From contig CAVYZU010000012.1 in the NCBI GenBank assembly GCA_963772965.1, positions 124,001-188,000 on the forward strand: 64,000 nucleotides of DNA, given 5' to 3'. Both the position numbers and the translations under genes were made by a program. Below the pieces are notes generated by a model. That model was not told the origin of the DNA, ran no database searches, and saw nothing but the letters and a program-made list of their open reading frames with translations. This DNA is from AP-15 sp963772965 (lineage in GTDB: Bacteria > Pseudomonadota > Alphaproteobacteria > ATCC43930 > CGMCC-115725). Positions within the stretch are counted from its first letter, which is position 1. Each line of letters opens with the position of its first letter. This document shows, piece by piece, positions 1-9,910 of this stretch.

Positions 1-631
1 GCACCGGTGAAAACAGGAGCAGCGCGAAGAGGCCGGCGACGTAGGGGTGCGGCCGCAATAGCCAGCGCCGGCCGACCGGCTCGGTCGACAAAAATAAGAA
101 CGCGGCGGCGATCGTCAGCGCTGCCGAGTATTTCGAGGACAGCGCCAGCCCAGCGCAGAGTCCGGCCGCGATCCACCAGCCCCACGCCGCGCGTTCCCGC
201 GCCGGCAATGCTTTGATCAGGCACAGAGCCGCGCCGAGCAGCGCCGCCATTAACGGGCCGTCGGGTAGGACCCAGCTAGCGGAGGTGATGCCGAGCACCG
301 GGGCGGCGTTGAGCACCGCGGCAGCCCACAGACCGGCGCGCTCGTCGAACAGTGCCGCCGTCAGCCGGTACATCAGCACCGTCGATACGACGAAGAGCGC
401 GATGAACGGCAGCCGCACGATTACGGGGCTGTCGCGCCCGGCGAGATGCGCCGCGCCCCAGGCCATCCACCAGGCGATCGGGGGATGATCGAAATAGCTG
501 AGCTGCCACTCGCGCCCGGCCGCGACCATGTAGCTTTCGTCGATGCCGAGCCCTAGCGCGGCGGCAAACGCCAGTCGCAGCGCAAATGAGCCTGATATCA
601 GCAAGATCAGCGCACCCGGCGGCGTCTTCAC
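1..631 (-). CDS. GT39-family membrane glycosyltransferase, partial (3' part beyond window)
   Basis: The reverse strand is open from about 690 to the window edge and encodes a very hydrophobic protein. After a first membrane segment it has GIDESYMVA, then SYFDHPPIAWW and further membrane spans. An acidic DE pair after TM1 followed by DHPP is typical of the ArnT/PMT-like GT39 family, which moves sugars from a polyprenyl-phosphate carrier onto a periplasmic acceptor. The start is uncertain: I see no in-frame ATG before the first membrane segment, so I chose the GTG at 631 just ahead of it. No clear ribosome binding site is visible. The acceptor cannot be told from this fragment. Confidence 0.75.
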   Translation of the reverse strand, partial: MKTPPGALILLISGSFALRLAFAAALGLGIDESYMVAAGREWQLSYFDHPPIAWWMAWGAAHLAGRDSPVIVRLPFIALFVVSTVLMYRLTAALFDERAGLWAAAVLNAAPVLGITSASWVLPDGPLMAALLGAALCLIKALPARERAAWGWWIAAGLCAGLALSSKYSAALTIAAAFLFLSTEPVGRRWLLRPHPYVAGLFALLLFSPV

Positions 632-704
632 CCACGCGATAGCGGTTGCGCTCCATCGGCGCGGATAGCCGGCGGTAGGGAAAACCTCGATAGGAGCCGT
701 TATC

Positions 705-770
705 CCGTCATACCGGCGAAGGCCGGTATCCATGGCCGGAGTGGGTCCCGGCCTCCGCCGGGAAGACCGA
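705..770. repeat. Palindromic intergenic repeat with two stem-loops
   Basis: Two perfect hairpins sit side by side between the GT39 gene and the SDR gene. ATACCGGC pairs with GCCGGTAT across a 4-base loop at 710-729, and TCCCGGC pairs with GCCGGGA across a 4-base loop at 746-763. Compact double palindromes of this type are scattered between genes in many alphaproteobacteria. It could act as an RNA processing or termination signal, but nothing here shows that. Confidence 0.75.
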
Positions 771-829
771 GGTTTAAGCCACGGCATCAAAGGCGTTCGC
801 TGCCGGCTCTAACCAGAGCTCAGGCTGCC

Positions 830-1621
830 TCACCGCGGGCGGAAATATTCCTCGTAGGGGGTATCGTTCTTAATCAGCTGACCCCCATCGACGGTCAACG
901 CGATGCCGGTGATCATGCGGGCGGCATCGCCGGCGAGAAACAGGATCGGGTCGGCGATGTCTTCGGGTTCGCACATCCGCCCCAATGGGATTTTTCGGCC
1001 GCGCTCGGCTTTGGATTCGGCGCTTGGCAAGGCTCCCCCAAACGCGGTCGCGGTGGCTCCCGGGCAGACCGCGTTGACCCGAATGTGATCAGGGGCGAGT
1101 TCGTAGGCGGCGTGCCGCGTCAATCCCAGCAGCCCGGCCTTGGAGGCCGAGTAGTTTGCAGTGCCGCCGAACGAGATGCGCAGGCCGGCGACCGAAGCGA
1201 TGTTGACGATGGCGCCGCCACCACGCGCCCGCAAATGAGGCAATACCGCCTGAATGCCGTTGAAAGCGCCGGTCAGGTTCACCGAAATGACGCGGTCCCA
1301 ATCCTCAGCGCCCATATCGGCAATCATCCGCCGCACCGTGACACCCGCTCCTTTGACGAGGATGTCGATGCCGCCGGCCTTGGTCGCAACGTCGGTGGCG
1401 ATCGCGGAAAAGCCGATGCGATCGGTTACGTCGAGCGGATACGCGGTCGCCTTGCCGCGGTTTCCGGCGATTTCGTCGGCCACTCGCTCGGCCGCGTCGG
1501 CGTCGCGGTCGACCACCGCCACATAGGCTCCGGCCTCGACGAAGGCGCGGCAGGTCGCTGCGCCAATGCCGTTGCCGCCGCCGGTCACGATCGCGACCTT
1601 TCCGGCAAAATCGTCAGCCAT
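830..1621 (-). CDS. SDR family NAD(P)-dependent oxidoreductase
   Basis: A 263-residue classical short-chain dehydrogenase. It has the nucleotide-binding motif TGGGNGIG (residues 14-20), an acidic residue after beta-2 (VVDRD) that suggests NAD preference, a serine in IASVAG (143), and the catalytic YSASK (157-161). The C-terminus carries the usual GIALTVDGG. The structural NNAG motif is replaced by KGAG (90-93), which is unusual. I start at ATG 1621 because AGGAGG lies just upstream; a longer frame begins at 1642. The substrate is unknown. The LysR gene lies directly upstream on the same strand. Confidence 0.88.
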   Translation of the reverse strand: MADDFAGKVAIVTGGGNGIGAATCRAFVEAGAYVAVVDRDADAAERVADEIAGNRGKATAYPLDVTDRIGFSAIATDVATKAGGIDILVKGAGVTVRRMIADMGAEDWDRVISVNLTGAFNGIQAVLPHLRARGGGAIVNIASVAGLRISFGGTANYSASKAGLLGLTRHAAYELAPDHIRVNAVCPGATATAFGGALPSAESKAERGRKIPLGRMCEPEDIADPILFLAGDAARMITGIALTVDGGQLIKNDTPYEEYFRPR

Positions 1622-1654
1622 CCCGTCCCTCCTTCGTGGCACCCGAAGTGCAGC

Positions 1655-2512
1655 CTACAGCCGATCGGCGCTGTCGAGAATGGCCGTCGCCAGCACGTTC
1701 GCCGGGCCGCGCAGGGTTCGCCCGCTGCCGGCGACGACAAACTCGATATGGCCGAGCTCCGGCAACCCCGCCGATCGCGGCAACACCGCAAGACCCTGCG
1801 GCACAAAGCCGTCGGCTTGAATACATATCCCGAGTCCGGCTAACGCCGCGGCATTGAGGCCGCTCAGACTGCTCGACGTGCACACGATACGCCAGCTGCG
1901 ACTGGCGCGTTCGAGCGCTTCGAGCGCCACCGCTCGGCTGATGCTGGGCGGCGGATAGAGGATCAGCGGCAGCGGCCGAGCGGGGTCGGCCAGCGCCAAA
2001 TCGCCGGCGATCCATACCAGCCGCTCGCGCCGCACCAGCCGGCCGCGGTCTTCGCCGGGGCGGCGCTTGGCGAGGACGAGGTCCAATTCCCCGCCATCCA
2101 GCGCCTGAAACAGGGCCCCGCTCAAACCCACGGTCAATTCGAGATCGACCGCGCGATGGATGCGGGTGAATTCGCGCAGCACTTCGGGTAGGCGGCTCTG
2201 CACGAAATCCTCGGAGGCGCCAAACCGCACTCGTCCGCGCAATTCCGAGACGGCAAAGTATTGGCGTGCACGTTCGTTGGCTTCGAGAATGCCCTGGGCG
2301 AGGCCGAGCATCGCCTGACCATCGGCTGTCAGCGCGACCGAATGGGTGTCGCGGACAAAGAGCCGCCGCGAAGCGGCCTCTTCGAGCCGCCGGATGTGCT
2401 GGCTAACCGTCGATTGACGCAGGCCGAGCCGACGGCCGGCCTCGCTAAAGCTTGCGGCTTTGGCCACGCTCACAAACGTCGTCAGCAGGGTGGGGTCGAA
2501 CTGGCTTATCAC
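1655..2512 (-). CDS. LysR family transcriptional regulator
   Basis: A 285-residue LysR-type regulator. The N-terminal winged helix-turn-helix spans about residues 5-62 and includes AASFSEAGRRLGLRQSTVS and HIRRLEEAASRRLFVRD. A periplasmic-binding-like effector domain follows. I start at GTG 2512 because the HTH begins immediately after it and the length fits the family; a frame open to 2695 would add a basic, non-conserved extension. It is divergent from the transporter at 2609 and precedes the SDR on the same strand, so either could be its target. The inducer is unknown. Confidence 0.87.
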   Translation of the reverse strand: MISQFDPTLLTTFVSVAKAASFSEAGRRLGLRQSTVSQHIRRLEEAASRRLFVRDTHSVALTADGQAMLGLAQGILEANERARQYFAVSELRGRVRFGASEDFVQSRLPEVLREFTRIHRAVDLELTVGLSGALFQALDGGELDLVLAKRRPGEDRGRLVRRERLVWIAGDLALADPARPLPLILYPPPSISRAVALEALERASRSWRIVCTSSSLSGLNAAALAGLGICIQADGFVPQGLAVLPRSAGLPELGHIEFVVAGSGRTLRGPANVLATAILDSADRL

Positions 2513-2608
2513 AATTCGCGATGACAGTAACAGCGGCGATGCAGCTTCACAATAGCTCACGATGGCGGCATCTAACACCCCGCAGGCATCGTTTGGCGGA
2601 CCGTATCT

Positions 2609-3610
2609 ATGAAGACACTCTCGCGCTGGCGCCCGGACGGATTCACGCTGGGAATGGCCGCCACGGTGACAACCGCGTTTCTGCTCCCGTGCCATGGCGT
2701 GGGCGCGAGGGTTTTCGAAGCCCTGACATCGCTCGCTATTGGGCTCTTGTTTTTCCTACAAGGCGCGCGGCTGTCGCGGGCGGCAATTGTCGCGGGGGCG
2801 TTCCATTGGCGGTTCCATCTGCTGGTCTTCGCCGCCACCTTTGTGCTGTTTCCGATCGTCGGATTGGCTCTGAAGCCGCTTGCGTCAGGTTTGCTGACCC
2901 CGCGAATGGTGCTGGGGCTGATGTTCTTGTGCACCCTGCCTTCGACCGTCCAGGCTTCCGTTGCGTTCACCTCGATCGCATCAGGCAATGTCGCGGCGGC
3001 TCTGTGCAGCGCATCCGCGTCGAGCCTGATCGGCATGCTGGCGACACCGTTGCTCGCCGGGTTGCTGTTGCAAGCGCATGGCGGGTTCTCGCTCGAAGCA
3101 TTGCGCTCAATCGCCTTCGAGCTACTGCTGCCGTTCCTTGCCGGCCAGTTGTTGCAGAGATGGATCGGCGGCTGGGTGCAACGTCGCCGCACGACGTTAG
3201 GCATGGTCGATCGCGGCTCGGTGCTATTGATGGTCTACACCGTCTTTAGTGCCGCCACGGTCAATGGCATTTGGCACCAACTAACCCTTGGACCATTCGC
3301 GGTGCTGGTTGGGATCAACGTCGTGTTGCTCGCAGTGATGTTGATGATGACGGCACTTGCCGCGCGCCAACTCGGGTTCTCGCGGGCCGACGGGATCGCG
3401 ATCGTGTTTTGCGGCTCGAAAAAAAGCCTGGTCAGCGGCATCCCGATGGCGAATGTGCTGTTCGCCGGGCCGTCTCTTGAACTCGTCGTGTTGCCGCTGA
3501 TGATCTTTCATCAGATCCAGCTGATGGGGTGCGCCGCACTCGCCCGGCGTTATGCGAAGGCGGCGACATTGGTAGCGGAGCCCGCGACGCTGCGGCCGCA
3601 GATCGCCTGA
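2609..3610 (+). CDS. Bile acid:sodium symporter family (BASS, YfeH-like) transporter
   Basis: A 333-residue polytopic membrane protein with about nine or ten hydrophobic spans. The sequences GLLFFLQGARLS, LCTLPSTVQASVAFTS and FCGSKKSLVSGIPMA are characteristic of the SBF-like branch of the BASS superfamily. The family moves organic anions or related solutes with sodium across the inner membrane. The real substrate is not bile acid and cannot be read from sequence. The gene is divergent from the LysR regulator and is followed 82 bases later by cyanase on the same strand. Confidence 0.85.
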   Translation: MKTLSRWRPDGFTLGMAATVTTAFLLPCHGVGARVFEALTSLAIGLLFFLQGARLSRAAIVAGAFHWRFHLLVFAATFVLFPIVGLALKPLASGLLTPRMVLGLMFLCTLPSTVQASVAFTSIASGNVAAALCSASASSLIGMLATPLLAGLLLQAHGGFSLEALRSIAFELLLPFLAGQLLQRWIGGWVQRRRTTLGMVDRGSVLLMVYTVFSAATVNGIWHQLTLGPFAVLVGINVVLLAVMLMMTALAARQLGFSRADGIAIVFCGSKKSLVSGIPMANVLFAGPSLELVVLPLMIFHQIQLMGCAALARRYAKAATLVAEPATLRPQIA

Positions 3611-3692
3611 AGCTCTGCGGCTGGCTACCGGCGAGGCGCAATTGGCACGGGCGTTGCTGCCATCCGATCAGTTCGAACTGGAGGAGAATGCG

Positions 3693-4139
3693 ATGACCCG
3701 TGACGAACTGACCCGCAAGATCATCGGCGTAAAGCGCGCCAAGGGACTGACCTGGAAAACAATCGTCGCCGAGATCGGTGGTGGTTCGGCGGTCTATCTG
3801 ACCGCGGCATTGCTGGGCCAGATGAAATTGCGGCCCGACCAGGCCGAGCGCGCCGCAAAATTGCTCGGCCTCGATGCCGAGGAGCAGAGCCTGTTGCAGG
3901 AAGTGCCCTATCGCGGCTCGTTACCGACTGCGGTGCCGACCGACCCGTTGATCTATCGTTTTTACGAGCTGGTTCAGGTCTACGGCACGACCTGGAAGGA
4001 ATTGATCCAGGAGGAATTTGGCGACGGCATCATGAGTGCGATCGATTTCGACATGTCAATCGAGCGCCAGCCCGACCAGAAAGGCGATCGCGTCAAACTC
4101 ACCCTGAGCGGCAAATTCTTGCCCTATAAGGAATATTGA
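3693..4139 (+). CDS. cynS: Cyanate hydratase (cyanase)
   Basis: A 148-residue cyanase, which converts cyanate and bicarbonate to carbamate/CO2 and ammonia in the cytoplasm. The N-terminal helical domain is followed by the dimeric catalytic domain. Arg89, Glu92 and Ser115 lie in the same relative positions as the E. coli catalytic triad Arg96, Glu99 and Ser122. I start at ATG 3693, preceded by GGAGGAGA; the frame is open back to 3642 but that part does not resemble cyanase. No cyanase regulator (CynR-type) or carbonic anhydrase lies next to it. Confidence 0.96.
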   Translation: MTRDELTRKIIGVKRAKGLTWKTIVAEIGGGSAVYLTAALLGQMKLRPDQAERAAKLLGLDAEEQSLLQEVPYRGSLPTAVPTDPLIYRFYELVQVYGTTWKELIQEEFGDGIMSAIDFDMSIERQPDQKGDRVKLTLSGKFLPYKEY

Positions 4140-4234
4140 GGATTCGCGCCGGCGTGCAGCCGCCCGCCTGTATCGAGTGCGGCGGGACGAGAGTAGAATG
4201 ACCTTCTTGAAGGCATCAACTCTCGAGGTGTGGG

Positions 4235-5119
4235 ATGACCCAGGCGAGGCGCTTTCGTGAATTGCTGCACCGGGAGGGCATGGTCGTGGCCCCCGGCGCC
4301 TATGACTGCATCACCGCCAAATTGATCGAGCAGGCGGGTTTCGTCGCGGTCTACATGACCGGGGCCGGGACCGCGGCCACCTTCGGCTACCCTGATTTCG
4401 GATTGTTGACGATGTCGGAGATGGTCGGTAATGCCCGCCGCATCGCCGCCGCCGTCGAAGTGCCGGTGATCGCCGATGCCGATACCGGCTATGGCAATGA
4501 ACTCAACGTCTTCCGCACGGTACGCGAATACGAGACCGCCAGGGTTGCCGGCATCCATATCGAGGACCAGGGCTTCCCGAAAAAATGCGGCCATCTCGAC
4601 GACAAGGAGATCGTGCCGCGCGAGGACTGGCTGGCCAAGATCCGGGCCGCGGCTACAGCGCGCCGCGACCGGGATTTTGTAATTATTGCGCGCACCGACG
4701 CGCGTGCGGTTGCCGGCTTTGATGAGGCGATCGTCAGGGCCAACGCCGCACTCGCGGCTGGCGCCGATATGGCGTTTGTCGAAGCGCCGCAAACCCTCGA
4801 TGAGGTTGCCACGGTGCCGCGCCGGGTCAACGGGCCATGTCTGCTGAACGTTGTCTATGGCGGCAAGACGCCCGATCTCGACCTGCGCAAGGCCGAAGCG
4901 ATGGGCTACAAGCTCGCGATCGTGCCGGGCTTGTTGATCAAATGCGTTGTCGGCGTTTGTGACGAAGCCCTTGCGGAATTGAAGACCAGTCATCGCCACC
5001 CGCAGCCGCCAAAATCGATGACCGTGCGCGAGGTGTTCCAGCGGGTCGGCGCCGACGAATGGGACGTGCGCCGCACGCAATTCCGCTCCACCGCGACGAC
5101 ACGCAGCGCCGCGGAGTAG
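4235..5119 (+). CDS. Isocitrate lyase/PEP mutase family protein (oxaloacetate decarboxylase or 2-methylisocitrate lyase-like)
   Basis: A 294-residue TIM-barrel lyase of the ICL/PEPM superfamily. The metal and substrate motif DADTGYGN lies at 81-88, GIHIEDQ at 107-112, and the catalytic loop KKCGH at 116-120. The cysteine loop is expected for C-C bond lyases such as methylisocitrate lyase or oxaloacetate decarboxylase rather than true PEP mutase. No propionate genes (prpC, prpD) are nearby, so the exact 2-oxo or hydroxy acid is open. It is a single gene. Confidence 0.88.
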   Translation: MTQARRFRELLHREGMVVAPGAYDCITAKLIEQAGFVAVYMTGAGTAATFGYPDFGLLTMSEMVGNARRIAAAVEVPVIADADTGYGNELNVFRTVREYETARVAGIHIEDQGFPKKCGHLDDKEIVPREDWLAKIRAAATARRDRDFVIIARTDARAVAGFDEAIVRANAALAAGADMAFVEAPQTLDEVATVPRRVNGPCLLNVVYGGKTPDLDLRKAEAMGYKLAIVPGLLIKCVVGVCDEALAELKTSHRHPQPPKSMTVREVFQRVGADEWDVRRTQFRSTATTRSAAE

Positions 5120-5138
5120 TTTTTCTAAAATTATTCTT

Positions 5139-5960
5139 ATGATGGGCGGGAGATCCGAGGGTGCCCCTCATCGCCGGATCGCATCGGGGGCAGGCTCTCC
5201 TGCTGACGCGGTTCGCTCCCTCTCCGCGCAAGGCTGGGGGAAGGTTGGGGCTAGGGGGGGCGTCCGCTCCTCGCTGGCGGATCGCGTACTTTATCGCGAT
5301 GGGCTGATCCTAGTCATCGACAAGCCGGCGGGGATCGCGGTGCATCCCGGTCCCGGTGGCGGCCCCGATCTTGAAAGCGGTTTTGGCGCGCTGCGCTTTG
5401 GGCTGCCGCACCCCCCTGCCCTCGCCCACCGGCTCGATCGCGACACCAGCGGCTGTCTCGTGCTGGGCCGGCACCCCAAAGCGTTGCGGCGCTTGGGCGC
5501 GCTGTTCGCGGACGGGAAAGTCGAGAAGATCTATTGGGCTGTGGTCGAAGGTCGCCCAGCGCATGACGAGGGCCGGATCGAAGCCGAACTCAAGAAGCTG
5601 ACCCGCGGCAATCGCTGGCATATGGTCGTCGAGCCGTCCGGCCAGCATGCCGTGACCGATTACCGCGTTCTAGGGGTCGGCGACGGCCGCACCTGGCTCG
5701 AATTGCGTCCCCACACCGGCCGCACCCATCAGATCCGCGTGCATTGCGCCGCCCTCGGTTGCCCGGTTGTCGGGGACCCGGTGTACGGTCGGGCGGGAGG
5801 CGGGCCATTGCTGCTCCACGCCCGCGCGATCACATTGCCGATCTACCCGACAAAATCACCGATTAGCGTTGCCGCCCCACCGCCGCCGCACATGCTGGCC
5901 GCCCTCGTCCGGCTCGGTTACGATCGCGCTGAAGAAGCTGCTGGCGGGAATGGTGGATGA
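5139..5960 (+). CDS. RluA family pseudouridine synthase
   Basis: The conserved catalytic core starts near residue 47 (ADRVLYRDG) and contains IDKPAGIAVHPG, the catalytic aspartate in HRLDRDTSG (Asp100), and RTHQIRVH. It isomerises uridines in rRNA or tRNA. There is no N-terminal S4 domain. The first 45 or so codons run through a repeat-like segment and lack conservation, so translation may really start later at a rare codon; ATG 5139 is the first available start. The stop codon overlaps the start of the GNAT gene (ATGA), which implies coupled translation. Confidence 0.85.
   Translation: MMGGRSEGAPHRRIASGAGSPADAVRSLSAQGWGKVGARGGVRSSLADRVLYRDGLILVIDKPAGIAVHPGPGGGPDLESGFGALRFGLPHPPALAHRLDRDTSGCLVLGRHPKALRRLGALFADGKVEKIYWAVVEGRPAHDEGRIEAELKKLTRGNRWHMVVEPSGQHAVTDYRVLGVGDGRTWLELRPHTGRTHQIRVHCAALGCPVVGDPVYGRAGGGPLLLHARAITLPIYPTKSPISVAAPPPPHMLAALVRLGYDRAEEAAGGNGG
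5208..5263. repeat. Degenerate C/G-rich palindromic repeat inside the 5' end of the pseudouridine synthase frame
   Basis: The segment with CCCTCTCCGCGCAAGGC followed by GGGGAAGGTTGGGGCTAGGG matches, with changes, the repeats on either side of the purQ-purL junction (11696-11750 and 11802-11840). It lies within the first codons assigned to the pseudouridine synthase, before its conserved core. This suggests that the annotated N-terminus partly reads through an intergenic repeat. Confidence 0.55.
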
Positions 5961-6477
5961 CCGGCGCCAAGGTCGACGTCCGGCGATTGCTGCCGCAGGA
6001 CGTTGCCATTTACCGTGACATCCGGCTGGAGGCGCTGCGGACCGAGCCGGAAGCGTTCAGCAGCACTTTTGCGGCCGAAAGTCGCCAGTCTTTGGCGTGG
6101 TTCGCCGCTCGGCTGGAGAGCGCGGCAGTGTTTGGCGCTTTCTCCGGCGGCGCGTTGGTCGGCATTGCCGGGTTCCTCACTAAGCCGGGGCAAAAGGAAT
6201 CGCATAAAGGCGTGCTGGTCGGGATGTATGTGCAGCCGGGTGCGAGAGGCGCAGGATTAGGCCGACGGCTGGTTGAGGCGGTTATTGAATATGCGCGTCA
6301 GCACGTCGAAATCCTGCAGCTGACGGTCGTCGGCACCAACGAACCCGCCCGGCGGTTGTATCGCAGGGTCGGTTTTGTCGAATACGGGATCGAGAAGAAC
6401 GCATTGAAGCAGGATGGGCGTTACTGGGATGAAGCGCTGATGGCAAAGTCATTGTTGCCGGCTGAGGCAGGCCGGCC

Positions 6478-6481
<4 letters not shown>
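5957..6481 (+). CDS. GNAT family N-acetyltransferase
   Basis: A 174-residue GNAT protein. The acetyl-CoA pyrophosphate-binding motif A is VQPGARGAGLGRRL (about 92-105), preceded by GMYV and followed by NEPARRLYRRVGFVEYG, the usual motif B. The acceptor, a protein or a small amine, is unknown. It overlaps the upstream pseudouridine synthase by four bases and its stop overlaps the GTG of purB, so the three genes look co-transcribed. Confidence 0.88.
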
Positions 6482-7766
<1,285 letters not shown>

Positions 7767-7779
<13 letters not shown>

Positions 7780-8078
7780 TACCGCCGACTATACGCATCC
7801 CAACAGCTCCGCGGCGAATAATACGGCGTCGGCGCATAGTAGGCCGTTGCTGGGGGATAGTAGTTGGGGGGATTGTAGTAATAGGGGTTGTAGTACGGGT
7901 TTGCGGCTGAGCCTAGCGCAGCCCCAGCTGCGAAGGAGCCGAGCCCGATCCCCACTCCAGCGGCGGGGCTGAGGGCATGCGCCGGCCGCGTCACGGTGGT
8001 CAATCCAACAGCGGCAAGAACTGCTGCCCCAATTGCCAAACCACGACCCGTTCGCGCGAAGTGTTTGCTAAGTGTCAT
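7767..8078 (-). CDS. Small secreted Tyr/Pro-rich protein, function unknown
   Basis: A 103-residue protein with a signal peptide (basic MTLSKHFARTGRG, hydrophobic core, cleavage after PAHA). A short Gly/Ala segment follows, then a tail dominated by Tyr, Pro and Asn (NPYYNPYYYNPPNYY). The last residues contain two cysteines (SCWDAYSRRYYAC). The start at ATG 8078 is backed by AGGAGG; an upstream start at 8105 is unlikely. Similar short YP-rich envelope proteins are common in alphaproteobacteria without a known role. It overlaps the end of purB by 13 bases, tail to tail. Confidence 0.75.
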
Positions 8079-8322
8079 TTGAGCCTCCTGCAGTTGACCG
8101 GGCATTGGCGAGGTTTATAGCCAGAAGCCCGGTGCTCTGTCCGTAATAACGGTCACCGCTGGAGAGAATTCCAATCTCGACTTGCCAGAGATTGGCTACC
8201 ACCAAACAGCTTGTCACTGGAGCAAATCGGGCCATGGCCGAATGGCAGGGTTTCTACTCTTCGGTGGAGCTAGTGATCTTGCTCATTCCGCTGTTGCAGT
8301 CAGTTTTTGAATTTTCGCAGTT

Positions 8323-8588
8323 AACCGGCTGATGCCCGTCATCGGAGCGGCGAGAAACTCTCACCATCAGGCGGACGCCTCGAGCCGTAACGGCGTTGCC
8401 GGGGCTGATCGCGCTAGGTAAACCGCGAGGACGCCGATGCTGGCCTAAAACGCCCGCGATTGGCGGCTTGACGGGGCCACGGCCGCTAAAGCGGGCCTCG
8501 ACATTATCTGCCTTCTGGACCCCTAGCCATCGACGGGCTATTCGATAGCGCCTATCATTCAGGTCTGTGTGCATCTTCGGCGAATGCA
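8323..8588 (+). pseudogene. Decayed second copy of the purB 3' end
   Basis: This otherwise empty 532-base gap (8079-8610) holds a relic that aligns by eye to purB 7472-7770. Matching blocks occur in the same order: CCGGCTGAT, ATCAGGCGG, CCGCGAGGACGCC, TAAAGC, and near the end GACGGGCTATTCGATAGCG against purB AACGGGTTGTTCGATACCG, followed by CCTATCAT in both. It has several indels and in-frame stops and cannot be translated. From 8079 to about 8320 I see no gene; that part holds the promoter region of the small Tyr-rich gene and nothing else I recognise. Confidence 0.75.
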
Positions 8589-8610
8589 TGGATGGGTAGG
8601 AGGAACTAAG

Positions 8611-9486
8611 ATGAGCTCGTTGCGCAGTAGAAGTGGTCCACGGATCAAATACACGCCGCAGGAAGCCGCACCGTACGAGACGATCGCGGTCGACAAATTG
8701 ACCCCGATTATCGGCGGCGAAGTTGGTGGGGTCGATTTGCGCGAATTAAGCAACCGGCAGATGGACGAGATCCATCGCGCGCTGGCCGAAAATCTGGTGA
8801 TCTTCTTCCGCGACCAGCATCTTACCCCCGATCAGCACCTCGATTTCGGCCGACACTTTGGTGAATTGCACATCCACCCCGCCGCCCCGTCCGAACCCGG
8901 TCATCCGGAGTTGATGGTCATCCACGCTGACAAGGATAGCCCGCGCGCCAATGGCGAGGGCTGGCACAGCGACGTGTCGTGCGATCCCGAACCGCCGATG
9001 GGTTCGATCCTCTATATCCGTAAATGCCCGCCGTGCGGCGGCGACACGCTGTTCGCCAATATGTACGCCGCCTACGAGGCGCTCTCCGACCGCATGAAAG
9101 CCTATCTCGAAGGGCTGACCGCGCGCCATGACGGCGAACACTATCGCGGCCAATATGCGAATTACGGGGTTAAGGACAAAGAGAGCTACCCGTTCGCCGA
9201 TCATCCGGTCGTGCGCACCCATCCGGTGACAGGCAGAAAGGCGCTTTACGTCAACGGCGGCTTCACCCGGTACATTAACGGCATCCCGCGCGATGAGAGC
9301 GACGGCATCTTACGTTACCTTTACCACCACATGGCGAACCCGCTGTTCCAATGCCGTTTCCGCTGGCAGGAGAACTCAATCGCGTTTTGGGACAATCGCT
9401 GTGTCCAGCACCACGCAATGTGGGATTACTGGCCGCACACCCGTTCCGGCAACCGGGTCACCGTCAAAGGCGACCGCCCGGTATAG
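8611..9486 (+). CDS. TauD/TfdA family 2-oxoglutarate-dependent dioxygenase
   Basis: A 291-residue Fe(II)/2-oxoglutarate dioxygenase. The iron ligands are His119 and Asp121 in GWHSDVSCD and a distal His in DNRCVQHHAMWDY (267 or 268), and the 2-oxoglutarate-binding arginine lies in TRSGNRVTV. The family includes taurine, sulfonate and phenoxyacid dioxygenases. No sulfonate transporter is adjacent, so the substrate is open. ATG 8611 is chosen because GGAGGAA precedes it; the frame is open back to 8569. Confidence 0.93.
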   Translation: MSSLRSRSGPRIKYTPQEAAPYETIAVDKLTPIIGGEVGGVDLRELSNRQMDEIHRALAENLVIFFRDQHLTPDQHLDFGRHFGELHIHPAAPSEPGHPELMVIHADKDSPRANGEGWHSDVSCDPEPPMGSILYIRKCPPCGGDTLFANMYAAYEALSDRMKAYLEGLTARHDGEHYRGQYANYGVKDKESYPFADHPVVRTHPVTGRKALYVNGGFTRYINGIPRDESDGILRYLYHHMANPLFQCRFRWQENSIAFWDNRCVQHHAMWDYWPHTRSGNRVTVKGDRPV

Positions 9487-9491
9487 GAGCG

Positions 9492-9812
9492 CTATTCCGT
9501 CATCAGCTGCTTTTTGGCCTGCTCGGCAAAGTGCTGCATTTCGAAAGTGACGCGAGCTGGGGTGATGGTTGGGTCCTTGACGCCGAGGTCGGCCGCCACC
9601 TTGTCAATGACGGTCTTGTCGCCACCCGGTTCGAATTGGGCGTCGACAACCCGTTTGCCATAGGCCTCGGCAGCGTCGCCAAGCAGCCCCAGACGCTGCG
9701 CCGCCCATAGGCCCAACAGACGGTTGCGGCGCGCGGTAACTTTGAACTTGAATTCCTGATCGTGCTGAAACCGCGCCTCGAATTCCCTCTCACGGTCGGC
9801 AAAAGTCGGCAT
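9492..9812 (-). CDS. F1-ATPase inhibitor subunit zeta (DUF1476)
   Basis: A 106-residue charged, helical protein that begins with FADREREFEARFQHD and continues with KVTARRNRLLGLWAAQRLG, the pattern of the alphaproteobacterial zeta subunit first described in Paracoccus. In that family the N-terminal segment inserts into the F1 catalytic interface and blocks ATP hydrolysis. A GGAGGGG ribosome site lies before the ATG. The gene is far from the atp operon at 55.8-58.2 kb and convergent with the dioxygenase, ending 5 bases from it. Confidence 0.9.
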   Translation of the reverse strand: MPTFADREREFEARFQHDQEFKFKVTARRNRLLGLWAAQRLGLLGDAAEAYGKRVVDAQFEPGGDKTVIDKVAADLGVKDPTITPARVTFEMQHFAEQAKKQLMTE

Positions 9813-9910
9813 GTCCCCTCCTTCCGAATGTCGTTGCTCGCATCGATGGGTTCGGCTTTCGATATGGCCTGACCCCGCGGAGGCAGCAAGCTAAGAACGC
9901 CGCAAGCTGA

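Noticed and set aside
3642..4139. Link between the BASS transporter and cyanase as a dedicated cyanate importer
   Set aside because: They are only adjacent on the same strand. BASS transporters are not known for cyanate, and the LysR gene is not shown to be CynR.
4124..5080. Long minus-strand frame (318 residues) opposite the PEP-mutase family gene
   Set aside because: The plus strand carries clear family motifs. The antisense product has none and is rich in His, Arg, Gly and Asp as expected of a shadow frame.
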